Assembly (NCBI RefSeq): GCF_900116515.1
Contig: NZ_FPBA01000002.1
Location: 434,001 to 498,000 of the forward strand
Direction of reading: 5' to 3'
Origin: Geodermatophilus amargosae
GTDB lineage: Bacteria > Actinomycetota > Actinomycetes > Mycobacteriales > Geodermatophilaceae
Length of the DNA: 64,000 nucleotides
The notes below the pieces were generated by a model. The model was not told where the DNA came from and did no database searches. It worked only from the letters and a program-made list of their open reading frames with translations. This document shows positions 52,016-59,472 of this stretch, one piece after another. Position 1 is the first letter of the stretch; each line of letters starts with the position of its first letter. The position numbers were made by a program, and so were the translations under genes.

Positions 52016-52038
52016 CGGCCGGCGTCCCGGGCAGACAT
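52012..52038 (-). CDS. Leaderless 8-codon upstream ORF (MSARDAGR)
   Basis: ATG 52038 lies 7 nt after TACCGT (52051-52046). The 8-residue reading frame ends in TGA overlapping the GTG of the nitrobindin-like gene (GTGA). Translation of this mini-cistron could couple ribosomes to the nitrobindin start. The evidence is positional; the peptide itself has no known role. Confidence 0.5.
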   Translation of the reverse strand: MSARDAGR

Positions 52039-52052
52039 GCCCGCCACGGTAG

Positions 52053-52205
52053 TCAGCGCCCGCGGGCGGCGCGTCCGGGTGGGGACGGCGGCACGCGCGC
52101 GGGCTCGCGCCGGGCGCGGGGACGGCGGGCCAGCCGGTGCACGGCGACCCCGCACGCGAGCGCCATCAGCAGCGCGAGCGCGACGAGGACCCAGGCGGCG
52201 ACCAC
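52053..52205 (-). CDS. 50-aa single-span membrane protein
   Basis: GTG 52205 is preceded by TACCGT at 6 nt (52217-52212), a leaderless promoter. It encodes a TM helix (VLVALALLMALACGVAVHRL) followed by a basic, Pro-rich tail. No family is recognised. The size and hydrophobicity resemble small regulatory membrane peptides. The following transcript begins right at its stop. Confidence 0.55.
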   Translation of the reverse strand: MVAAWVLVALALLMALACGVAVHRLARRPRARREPARVPPSPPGRAARGR

Positions 52206-52271
52206 GACGCCACGGTAGGCAGCCGCCCGGCGCACCGCTGCCGGACCCGCCGTACCGGGGAGGATGGGGCC

Positions 52272-53009
52272 GTGCCGTTCACGGGAAGCCACCCCGCGGC
52301 CGTGCTGCCGCTGCTGCGCACGGGCCTGCCGGCCTCGGCGCTGGTGGCCGGCTCGCTGGCTCCCGACCTGCCCTACTACCTGCCGGTCGACCCCGGCGTG
52401 CCGACCCACACCGCCCTCGCCGTCGTCACCACCGACGTGCTGCTGGGCGCGCTGCTGTGGGCGCTGTGGCACGGGCTGCTCTCCCGCCCGGTGCTCGCCT
52501 GGGCACCGGCGTCGCTGGTGGCGCGGCTCCCGGCGCGGGCGGCGCCCGGGGTGCGCCGGCGGCTGCGCACCCCGGGCCAGGGCGTCCGGACGCTGGCCGC
52601 GCTGGCCGCCGGCGCGGCCACCCACGTCCTGTGGGACGAGTTCACCCACCCCGGGCGCTGGGGCGCCGAGCACGTCCCGGCGCTGGCCTCGACCTGGGCG
52701 GGGGTGCCCGGGTACTCCTGGGCGCAGGACCTGAGCGGGCTGGCCGGCGTGCTGGTCCTGGCCGGCTGGCTGGTCCGCTGGTGGCGGCGCACCCCGGCCG
52801 GGCCGGCGGTGTCGCGTCCGCTGTGGTGGCTGCCCTGGACCGTCCTGGCGGTCGCGGCCGGTGCCGCCGGTGCGGTCGCGGCCGCGGACGGAGCCGACGT
52901 CCGGTCGGCCGCGGTGGCGGCCACCTTCACCGGCGGCGGCGTGGCGCTGGGTGTCGCCGTCCTGCTGGCGCTGGCCTGGACCCTGCGCGGGCAGACCGGA
53001 CGCGGCTGA
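52272..53009 (+). CDS. DUF4184 family membrane protein
   Basis: A 245-aa protein with the family start PFTGSHPAAVLPLLRTGLPA, GSLAPDLPYYLPVD, GAATHVLWDEFTHPGRWG and about six TM spans. The HPAAV / D-x-P / THxLWDxFTH pattern defines DUF4184 membrane proteins of unknown function. GTG 52272 has GGGGAGGA upstream. Divergent from the 50-aa gene. Confidence 0.88.
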   Translation: MPFTGSHPAAVLPLLRTGLPASALVAGSLAPDLPYYLPVDPGVPTHTALAVVTTDVLLGALLWALWHGLLSRPVLAWAPASLVARLPARAAPGVRRRLRTPGQGVRTLAALAAGAATHVLWDEFTHPGRWGAEHVPALASTWAGVPGYSWAQDLSGLAGVLVLAGWLVRWWRRTPAGPAVSRPLWWLPWTVLAVAAGAAGAVAAADGADVRSAAVAATFTGGGVALGVAVLLALAWTLRGQTGRG

Positions 53010-53019
53010 GCGTCCCGGC

Positions 53020-53772
53020 TCAGGCCTCCTCGGGGTCCGTGCCCCGGACGGCACGGCCGCCGTCGACCGGCAGCACCACCCCGGTGAGGAAGGCGGCCGC
53101 GTCGGAGAGCAGGAAGGCGACGACGTCGGCGACCTCCTCCGGCGTCCCCACGCGGCCGAGCGGGTGCTGGGCGGCCATCTGCGCCTCGGTGCGAGCCGCC
53201 TGGTCGGCGCCCTGGCCGGCCAGCAGCGCCCGGTAGCGCGCGGTGTCGATCGACCCCAGCGCGACGGCGTTGACGCGGATCCCCGCCGGGCCGGCGTCCA
53301 CCGCCAGTGCCCGGGTCAGGCCCTCGACGGCGGCCTTCGCGGTCGCGTAGGGCAGCGCGCCGCGCACCGGCCGCTGCGCCTGGTGGCTGGAGACGTCGAC
53401 CACGGCCCCGCCCGTCCCCGCGCGGGCGAACCGGCGAAGGGCGGTCGAGCACCCGGTCACCACCGGCGCGAGGTCGGCCACGACGAGGCCGAGGACGGCG
53501 TCCGCGGGGTCCCGGCCGAGGGTGGCGTCCCGGAACACCGCCGCGTTGTTCACCCAGCCGGCCAGGGGACCGGCCGCCTCGGCGCGGTCGGCGGCCTCCT
53601 CGGCGACCGCCTCGTCGGCCGCGTCGCCGGTCACGGCCACCAGCCCGTCCGCGGGCCGCTCCGGCGGGTCCCGGTCGAGCACGACGACGGTCGCGCCGTC
53701 GCCCAGCAGCCGCGCCGCGACGGCGCGCCCGATCCCGCGGGCGCCGCCGGTCACCACGTACGACCTGCTCAC
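53020..53772 (-). CDS. SDR family oxidoreductase
   Basis: A 250-aa classical SDR: RSYVVTGGARGIGRAVAARL, NNAAVF, catalytic VVDVSSHQA and YATAKAAVEGLTRALAVD, with AALGSIDTARYRALL-type substrate loop and the usual C-terminal GVVLPVDGGRA. Asp in VVLDRDPPERP favours NAD. Substrate unknown. GTG 53772 has CAGGAT 6 nt upstream (leaderless). Ends close to the convergent DUF4184 gene. Confidence 0.9.
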   Translation of the reverse strand: MSRSYVVTGGARGIGRAVAARLLGDGATVVVLDRDPPERPADGLVAVTGDAADEAVAEEAADRAEAAGPLAGWVNNAAVFRDATLGRDPADAVLGLVVADLAPVVTGCSTALRRFARAGTGGAVVDVSSHQAQRPVRGALPYATAKAAVEGLTRALAVDAGPAGIRVNAVALGSIDTARYRALLAGQGADQAARTEAQMAAQHPLGRVGTPEEVADVVAFLLSDAAAFLTGVVLPVDGGRAVRGTDPEEA

Positions 53773-53799
53773 GGGCCCATCCTGGCCCCGGGGACACGA

Positions 53800-53835
53800 C
53801 AGCGCCCCTCCCGGCCGGAACCGGGAGGGGCGCTG
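53800..53835 (-). terminator. Terminator after DUF1416
   Basis: A perfect 15-bp stem (CAGCGCCCCTCCCGG / CCGGGAGGGGCGCTG) with a 6-nt loop starts 10 nt past the DUF1416 stop. It ends the sulfurtransferase-DUF1416 transcript. Confidence 0.85.
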
Positions 53836-53845
53836 GGCCCTGCAG

Positions 53846-54139
53846 CTACTCGAGGACGACGGTGGTCTCGGTCAGACCGACCTCGGCCTCGACGACGCGC
53901 TCACCGCGGCCGACGGGGGCCAGCGACCGCAGCTTCCACTGCCCCGGGGCGGCGAAGAAGCGGAACTCCCCCTCAGGGCTGGTCACCACCTCGGCGGTGA
54001 ACTCGTCGGTGGCGTCGAGCAGCCGGACGTACGCGCCGGCCACGGGGGCGCCGTCGTGCCAGACCTGGCCCTGGATCACCGTCTGGGTGCTCAGGTCGAT
54101 GCCGGCCAGGGTGCCGCCCTGCTTCGGTGCTCCGCACAT
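53846..54139 (-). CDS. DUF1416 family protein (SseC-like)
   Basis: A 97-aa protein starting MCGAPKQGGTLAGIDLSTQT with a carboxypeptidase-regulatory-like beta sandwich (VIQGQVWHDGAPVAGAYVRL, EGEFRFFAAPGQWKLRSLAP). This is the actinobacterial SseC / DUF1416 companion of thiosulfate sulfurtransferase. It follows the sulfurtransferase by 6 nt and is cotranscribed. Role in sulfur transfer is inferred from the conserved pairing. Confidence 0.9.
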   Translation of the reverse strand: MCGAPKQGGTLAGIDLSTQTVIQGQVWHDGAPVAGAYVRLLDATDEFTAEVVTSPEGEFRFFAAPGQWKLRSLAPVGRGERVVEAEVGLTETTVVLE

Positions 54140-54145
54140 GTCAGC

Positions 54146-54973
54146 TCACTTCTCGATCGGCACGCCGACGAGCGAGCCGTACTCGACCCAGCTGCCGTCG
54201 TAGTTCTTGACGTCCTCCTTGCCGAGCAGCTCGCGCAGCACGAACCAGGTGTGGCTCGAGCGCTCGCCGATCCGGCAGTAGGCGATGGTCGCCTTGCTGT
54301 CGTCGAAGCCCTGCTCCGCGTAGAGCGCCTCGAGCTGCTCGTCGCTCTTGAACGTGCCGTCCTCGTTGGCCGCCTTGCTCCACGGGATGTTCTTCGCCGT
54401 GGGGACGTGGCCGCCCTTCTGCGCCTGCTCCTGCGGCAGGTGCGCCGGGGCGAGGATCTTGCCGGAGAACTCGTCGGGCGAGCGGACGTCGATGATGTTC
54501 TTCGAGCCGATCGAGGCCACGACCTCGTCGCGGAAGGCGCGGATCGAGAGGTCCGGGTCCTGGGCCGTGTACTGCGTGGCCGGGCGCTCCACGGCGTCCT
54601 TGGACAGCGGGCGGCCGTCGAGCTCCCACTTCTTGCGGCCGCCGTCGACGAGCTTGACGTCCTGGTGGCCGTAGAGCTTGAAGTACCAGTAGGCGTAGGC
54701 GGCGAACCAGTTGTTGTTGCCGCCGTACAGGACGACGGTGTCGTCGTTGGCGATGCCGCGCGAGGACAGCAGGGCCTCGAAAGCGCTCTTGTCGACGAAG
54801 TCGCGGCGCAGCGGGTCCTGCAGGTCCTGCTTCCAGTCCAGCTTGACGGCACCCTCGAGGTGGCCGCCGTCGTAGGCGCTGGTGTCCTCGTCGACCTCGA
54901 CGAAGACGATGCCGGGCTGGCCGAGGTGTTCCTGGGCCCAGTCGGCGGTGACGAGCACGTCGTTGCGGCTCAT
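54146..54973 (-). CDS. Thiosulfate sulfurtransferase (rhodanese, CysA-like)
   Basis: A 275-aa two-domain rhodanese. The catalytic C-terminal loop is ATIAYCRIGERSSHTWFVLR with the persulfide Cys; the N-terminal domain has VEVDEDTSAYDGGHLEGAVK and lacks the Cys. It transfers sulfane sulfur from thiosulfate to thiols or cyanide. ATG 54973 has GGAGGAG upstream. It follows the cysteine-rich leader peptide by about 215 nt and precedes DUF1416, matching cysA2-sseC in mycobacteria. Confidence 0.93.
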   Translation of the reverse strand: MSRNDVLVTADWAQEHLGQPGIVFVEVDEDTSAYDGGHLEGAVKLDWKQDLQDPLRRDFVDKSAFEALLSSRGIANDDTVVLYGGNNNWFAAYAYWYFKLYGHQDVKLVDGGRKKWELDGRPLSKDAVERPATQYTAQDPDLSIRAFRDEVVASIGSKNIIDVRSPDEFSGKILAPAHLPQEQAQKGGHVPTAKNIPWSKAANEDGTFKSDEQLEALYAEQGFDDSKATIAYCRIGERSSHTWFVLRELLGKEDVKNYDGSWVEYGSLVGVPIEK

Positions 54974-55168
54974 GGGGGACTCCTCCGTGTGGTGGGTGTG
55001 CGGACGATCAGGCGGTGCGGGCGGGACTGACCCGCCGGACGGTCGGGTGCGGCTCCTGTCCGCCGGCGCCGGGGACCCGCGCGGGTGACCGCGGGCCGCG
55101 CACGTCGGCCGTGCGGGCAGGACTCGGGGACATCGATGGGCTCTCCGGACGGCGGTCAGGGCACGTCT

Positions 55169-55187
55169 GGGCGGAGCGGGGCCGCCC
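55169..55187 (-). promoter_or_regulatory. Attenuator-like hairpin at the end of the leader peptide
   Basis: GGGCGG and CCGCCC (6 bp, 7-nt loop) lie directly after the stop codon of the cysteine-rich leader peptide, between it and the sulfurtransferase. The placement suits a translation-coupled attenuator, though this is inference. Confidence 0.45.
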
Positions 55188-55262
55188 TCAGGAGGCGCGA
55201 CACAGGCAGCTGCCGACGCGGCACAGGTCGACTGTGCGGCGCGAGGTCAGCAGGGTGCCCAC
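55188..55262 (-). CDS. Leaderless cysteine-rich leader peptide
   Basis: A 24-residue ORF (start GTG 55262, stop at 55188) with TACCCT 6 nt upstream (55274-55269). The C-terminal half reads RRTVDLCRVGSCLCRAS with three cysteines. In mycobacteria, leaderless cysteine-rich short ORFs upstream of sulfur genes act as cysteine-responsive attenuators. The ORF overlaps the thioredoxin gene region only in its promoter. It is probably the sensor of the sulfurtransferase-DUF1416 operon. Confidence 0.78.
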   Translation of the reverse strand: MGTLLTSRRTVDLCRVGSCLCRAS

Positions 55263-55279
55263 GGGGCGAGGGTAACCGA

Positions 55280-55609
55280 TCACGACCGGACCCCCGTGTG
55301 GGCGTCGACGAGGGCGGTGAGCTCCTCCGGCCGCGGGGCGCCGCTGCTGCGGCCGAGCAGCCGCCCCTCGCGGTCGACGTAGAACAGCGTCGGCGTGCGC
55401 CGCACGTCGAGCTCGCGGACGGCGGCGAGGTGGCTCTCGGCGTCGACGTGGACGTGGGCCAGCCCCGGCCGGGTGGCCTGCAGGTGCTGCAGCCGGGCAC
55501 GCGTGGTCCGGCACGGCCCGCAGAACGCGGTGGAGAACTGGACGACGGTCAGGTCGGCGTCGGCCGGCCGCACGCCGAGGCCCTTGAGCACCGCGACGGG
55601 TCCGCCCAC
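55280..55609 (-). CDS. Thioredoxin-fold protein
   Basis: A 109-aa thioredoxin-like protein with the redox motif QFSTAFCGPCRTTRARLQ and the cis-Pro region RRTPTLFYVDREG. It resembles mycobacterial ThiX. The GTG at 55609 has GGAGGAGGAG upstream. Cytosolic, probably reduces protein disulfides or supports sulfur metabolism near the sulfurtransferase operon. The leader promoter lies in its 3' end. Confidence 0.88.
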   Translation of the reverse strand: MGGPVAVLKGLGVRPADADLTVVQFSTAFCGPCRTTRARLQHLQATRPGLAHVHVDAESHLAAVRELDVRRTPTLFYVDREGRLLGRSSGAPRPEELTALVDAHTGVRS

Positions 55610-55736
55610 GCGCTCCTCCTCCGCCGGTCGCGACCGGCCGTCGCGGGTGCGCGGTCGCCGCGGCGGGCTCCGCCGGTCGGGTACCGCTCCTCCCCCGCAC
55701 GAACCCGACCGGACCGGTGTGCATTCCCGGGCGGGC

Positions 55737-56426
55737 TCAGGACGCGCGCAGCACCGTGTCGGTGGCCTCGGCGGTGACGTCGACGCCGTCGTCGGCCGGC
55801 CGCAGGCCCGTCAGCCGCAGCCCGAACGGCAGCTCCACGGGGTAGCGCAGGTCCAGCAGGTCGGCGGCCCGGTCGACGACGAGGTCCGGGACGTCGACCC
55901 CCGCCGCCTCCGCCCCCTCGACGTCGACCACGAGGTCCTGGCCGTCGAGCGACACCGTGCCGACGGCGGTGAGCGGCACCGAGTAGCCGAGCACCTCGAC
56001 CGTGCGGGTGACGCGGAGCCCGTCGCCCTCGCGCGCCAGGCGGGTGTCGCCGCCGAGCTGCCGCGCGAGCAGCGCGTAGGACAGCGTCGCGGTGCCGTCC
56101 ACCCGGTCGACCGGCACCTCCCGCACCGACCCCGACAGCGCGTCGGACAGCGGCACGTGGGCCCCGCGCAGGCGGATGTCGGCGCGGGTGCCCTCGGGCT
56201 GGCCGAGTTCCGCGGCGGTCAGGGTGACCCGGACGTCGTCGTAGGTGCCCGACACCGCCTGGGTGAGGAACGGCCACCCCACGAAGTCGACGTCCGGGGT
56301 CCCGGCCAGCCCGCCCGAGTCGCGCAGCGCCTCGGCCACCCGGTCCTCGGCGACGCCCTCGGCCACCGGGTCGGCGACGAGCGCGAGCACCACGAGCAGC
56401 GCGAGGACGACGAGGAGGGCGCGCAC
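55737..56426 (-). CDS. LmeA-like DUF2993 protein
   Basis: A 229-aa protein with an N-terminal signal/anchor (VRALLVVLALLVVLALVADP) and a DUF2993 domain (DVDFVGWPFLTQAVSGTYDD, LRGAHVPLSDAL, VDRVDGTATLSYALLARQLG). M. tuberculosis LmeA of this family assists mannan elongation of lipomannan in the envelope; homologous role here is inferred. GTG 56426 lies 4 nt past the stop of the upstream membrane protein. Confidence 0.87.
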   Translation of the reverse strand: MRALLVVLALLVVLALVADPVAEGVAEDRVAEALRDSGGLAGTPDVDFVGWPFLTQAVSGTYDDVRVTLTAAELGQPEGTRADIRLRGAHVPLSDALSGSVREVPVDRVDGTATLSYALLARQLGGDTRLAREGDGLRVTRTVEVLGYSVPLTAVGTVSLDGQDLVVDVEGAEAAGVDVPDLVVDRAADLLDLRYPVELPFGLRLTGLRPADDGVDVTAEATDTVLRAS

Positions 56427-56430
56427 CGGC

Positions 56431-57258
56431 TCAGACGACGGCCAGCGCCAGGAGCACCGGCGCGCAGACGGCCAGCGGCAGGACCGCCTCGACCGCGACC
56501 CCCGCTCCCGTGGCGCCCCGGCCCCGGGCCTCGCCGAGGACGAAGGAGGCGGCGGTCCCGGCCAGCGCGGCGACCAGTCCGAGCACCAGGCCGGTGGTGA
56601 CGCCGGAGACGACGTCGACCAGCTCCCCGGTGCCGCTCTCGAGCAGCGCGACGGCGACCCCGGCCGCGACGGCGAGCAGCAGCCCCGGCACGCCGCGGTC
56701 GGCCCCGTCGGCGAGCATGGGCCGGGGCAGGACGGCGTCGACGAGGTGGCCGGCCACCAGCGCGGCGCCGACGACCAGCAGCGGCGAGCCGGTGGGGTCA
56801 CCGTCGTCCCCGGCGACGTGGGGCAGCAGCAGGAGCGCCAGCGCGCAGCAGGCCGCGACCAGCAGCGCGACGCTGCCGAGCGAGCCGACGACGTCCGTGC
56901 GCGGCGGCCGGCGCAGCATCTGGTGCAGCACGGCGGCGATCATCGCGGGACCGGCCACGGCCAGCAGCAGTCCGGGACCGGGCCGGTCCCCGGAGGGGGC
57001 GAGCAGGCCGACGGCGAGGTCGGCGCCGACCGCGGCCGCGGCCCCGAGGACCGCGACGCCCACCGCACCGGCCGGTGCCGTGGCGGGCGCCCACGCGGCC
57101 ACCAGGACCGCCTGCAGCACCAGGACGGCGGCCAGCCGGCCGTGCTCGCCGAGGAGGTCCGGCGCGAGCAGCAGGAGCGCGACGGCGGCTCCCGAGACGA
57201 CGGCGGCGGCGACGTGCCGCGCCCGGGTGGCGGGCCGGGTGTCCAGCGCCGTGGTCAC
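56431..57258 (-). CDS. Polytopic membrane protein, unknown function
   Basis: A 275-aa protein with roughly eight hydrophobic spans (AAAVVSGAAVALLLLAPDLL, LLAVAGPAMIAAVLHQMLRR, LVAACCALALLLLPHVAGDD and others). No family recognised; corresponds by position to the protein beside glnR. GTG 57258 has AGGAGGGCGC upstream. It is cotranscribed with the LmeA-like gene (4-nt gap). Confidence 0.7.
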   Translation of the reverse strand: MTTALDTRPATRARHVAAAVVSGAAVALLLLAPDLLGEHGRLAAVLVLQAVLVAAWAPATAPAGAVGVAVLGAAAAVGADLAVGLLAPSGDRPGPGLLLAVAGPAMIAAVLHQMLRRPPRTDVVGSLGSVALLVAACCALALLLLPHVAGDDGDPTGSPLLVVGAALVAGHLVDAVLPRPMLADGADRGVPGLLLAVAAGVAVALLESGTGELVDVVSGVTTGLVLGLVAALAGTAASFVLGEARGRGATGAGVAVEAVLPLAVCAPVLLALAVV

Positions 57259-57522
57259 GCGCCCTCCTGCCCGGTGCCGCCCGGCAGCCCCGCCGGTGCC
57301 GTCGTCTCCTGATCGCACCGATCGTCGCAGACACCCCGGGCCCGGCGCGCCCGAACAGCCGAGCGGGGCCGGCGTCCCCGGCGTGTCCCGGCCCCCGCGA
57401 CGGCTCCGGGTGAGGTCGGTCACGGATCCCACACCGAGCGGTACGTGGGGTGACGGCAACACGTCGGTTATCCTGCTGTCTCGGTTCGACAGCGCCGTCG
57501 ACGCCCTCCCCGAGGAGACGAC

Positions 57523-58293
57523 ATGCGACTCGTGCTCATGACCGCGGCGCGTCAGGCCACGACCGAGGTGCTGCCCGCCCTGGGCCTGCTCGGCCACCAG
57601 GTGCGCGTCGTGGCCCCCGAACTGTCGAGCCTGCTCGACGGCGACTCCGGCGACGTCGTGCTCGTCGACGCCCGCCACGACCTCATCCAGGCCCGGACGC
57701 TGTGCGGCCTGCTGTCCTCCACCGGGGTCGCCTCCGCCCTCGTCGCGGTCCTCTCGGAGGGCGGGCTGGTCGCGCTGTCGGCCGACTGGGGCGTCGACGA
57801 CGTCCTGCTCGACACCGCCGGGCCGGCCGAGGTCGACGCCCGGCTGAAGTGGGCCACCGCCCGCCGGCTGGCCGCGGCCACCCCGGCCGACGGCGCCGAC
57901 GGCGGGGTCACCCAGGCCGGCGAGCTGGTCATCGACGAGCACAGCTACTCGGCCAAGCTCCGCGGCCGCCCGCTCGACCTCACGTACAAGGAGTTCGAGC
58001 TCCTCAAGTACCTCGCCCAGCACCCGGGCCGGGTCTTCTCCCGCGCCCAGCTGCTGCAGGAGATCTGGGGCTACGACTACTTCGGCGGCACCCGCACCGT
58101 CGACGTCCACGTGCGCCGGCTGCGCGCCAAGCTGGGCACCGAGCACGAGGCCCTGATCGGCACGGTCCGCAACGTGGGCTACAAGCTCGACCAGCACGTC
58201 GCCGACGCCACCGCCGCGGCCGCCCGCGCCCAGGCGGAGGAGCCCGTCACGACCACCGTGTCCGACGCGCGCGACACCGCTCCGCTGCTCTGA
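57523..58293 (+). CDS. glnR: Orphan OmpR-type nitrogen regulator GlnR
   Basis: A 256-aa regulator. The receiver domain keeps Asp49 ([10 protein letters not shown]) but lacks the usual Lys and acidic pocket, as in phosphorylation-independent GlnR proteins. The winged helix has [38 protein letters not shown] and [15 protein letters not shown]. It activates glutamine synthetase and ammonium transport genes in Streptomyces and mycobacteria. ATG 57523 has GAGGAG upstream; a TATCCT -10-like box is at 57469. The next gene mshD overlaps its stop. Confidence 0.87.
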   Translation: MRLVLMTAARQATTEVLPALGLLGHQVRVVAPELSSLLDGDSGDVVLVDARHDLIQARTLCGLLSSTGVASALVAVLSEGGLVALSADWGVDDVLLDTAGPAEVDARLKWATARRLAAATPADGADGGVTQAGELVIDEHSYSAKLRGRPLDLTYKEFELLKYLAQHPGRVFSRAQLLQEIWGYDYFGGTRTVDVHVRRLRAKLGTEHEALIGTVRNVGYKLDQHVADATAAAARAQAEEPVTTTVSDARDTAPLL

Positions 58294-59228
58294 GCGCCGC
58301 CGCCGTCTCCGGCTCCGCGCGGCTCGACCCCGCGCGGACCGCGGCCGTCCTCGCGCTGCTGCGCGCGGCGGCCGAGGCCGACGGCGTGCGCCCGCTGTCG
58401 GAGGAGGCCGAGCTGCGGCTGCAGCACGGCGGCCCGCCCGGTGGCCACGACGTCCTGGCCACCGACGCCGACGGCGCGGTGACCGGATACGCCCGGCTCG
58501 AGCTCGGCGACGGCACCGAGGACGCCGAGGCCGAGCTCGTCGTCGCCCCCGGCGCCCGGCGGCGCGGGACCGGGCGGGCGCTGCTCACCCGGCTCGAGGA
58601 ACTCGCGGCCGGCCGCCCGCTCCGCGTCTGGGCGCACGGCGACCTGCCGGCCGCCACCGCACTGGCCACCGGCCGCGGCTACACCCGGGCCCGCGTGCTG
58701 CTGCAGATGCGCCGCCCGCTCGGCGACGCCGACCTCACCGAGGGCCCGGCGCTCCCGGCCGGGGTGTCGGTGGCCGCCTTCCGTCCCGGCCGCGACGAGG
58801 CGGCCTGGCTGCGGCTCAACGCCCGGGCCTTCGCCGCGCACCCGGAGCAGGGCGCGTGGACCCCGGAGGACCTGGAGCTGCGCGAGGCCGAGCCCTGGTT
58901 CGACCCGGCCGGGTTCCTGCTCGCCTGGCGGGGCGACCGGGACGCCGGCGGCACGCTGCTCGGCGCGCACTGGACCAAGGTGCACCCGCCCGGCGACGCC
59001 GGCCCGGACGCCGTCGGCGAGGTGTACGTGCTCGGCATCGACCCCGACACCCAGGGGCTCGGGCTGGGCCGGGCACTCACCGTCCGCGGCTTGGCGCACC
59101 TGCGCGGGCGCGGGCTCGACGAGGTGCTCCTCTACGTCGAGGAGGACAACAGCGCCGCGGTGGCCCTCTACGGGCGCACCGGCTTCACGCCGTACGCCGT
59201 CGACGTCTCCTGGCGGCGCACTCCCTGA
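58290..59228 (+). CDS. mshD: Mycothiol synthase
   Basis: MshD acetylates cysteinyl-glucosaminyl-inositol to mycothiol with acetyl-CoA. The 312-aa protein has two GNAT domains: one with [20 protein letters not shown], and a second with [20 protein letters not shown] and [20 protein letters not shown]. The conserved N-terminus ([20 protein letters not shown]) reaches back to the glnR stop, where only CTG (58290, in CTGA) fits; the first GTG is about 58386. The GlnR-MshD-Pst order matches M. tuberculosis Rv0818-Rv0820. Confidence 0.88.
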   Translation: MSAAAVSGSARLDPARTAAVLALLRAAAEADGVRPLSEEAELRLQHGGPPGGHDVLATDADGAVTGYARLELGDGTEDAEAELVVAPGARRRGTGRALLTRLEELAAGRPLRVWAHGDLPAATALATGRGYTRARVLLQMRRPLGDADLTEGPALPAGVSVAAFRPGRDEAAWLRLNARAFAAHPEQGAWTPEDLELREAEPWFDPAGFLLAWRGDRDAGGTLLGAHWTKVHPPGDAGPDAVGEVYVLGIDPDTQGLGLGRALTVRGLAHLRGRGLDEVLLYVEEDNSAAVALYGRTGFTPYAVDVSWRRTP

Positions 59229-59297
59229 TCCCCGGACCGGGTGCAAACGGTCCTTCCTCCCGCACCGCGGGTGTCCGCCGCCACAGGAAACGCCCGG

Positions 59298-59407
59298 GTT
59301 CACCTGCTCGACGTGACGCCGTTCTCACCCGGTCGGGAAAGCCTCCGCGGGCGTTCACCGCTCGTTCACCGAGCGACCCGGGACCGGCCACCTCGGCTGC
59401 CTACCGT
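59298..59407 (+). promoter_or_regulatory. PHO boxes and -10 of pstSCAB
   Basis: GTTCACCTGCT begins at 59298; the adjacent 11-nt units GTTCACCGCTC (59353-59363) and GTTCACCGAGC (59364-59374) are tandem and in 11-nt phase with it. A GTTCTCACCC variant is at 59321. The -10 TACCGT at 59402-59407 lies exactly 27 nt past the last unit, as at phoU. No -35 consensus. Confidence 0.8.
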
Positions 59408-59472
59408 CCCTCTTCGTTGGTCCCACCGTGCCCGGCAACGAGGTCCGGGTCCCCCTTCCGAAAGGCACTGGG

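Noticed and set aside
57440..57474. Full sigma-type promoter before glnR
   Set aside because: TATCCT could be a -10, but no -35 is found at 16-18 nt; left as a note under glnR.
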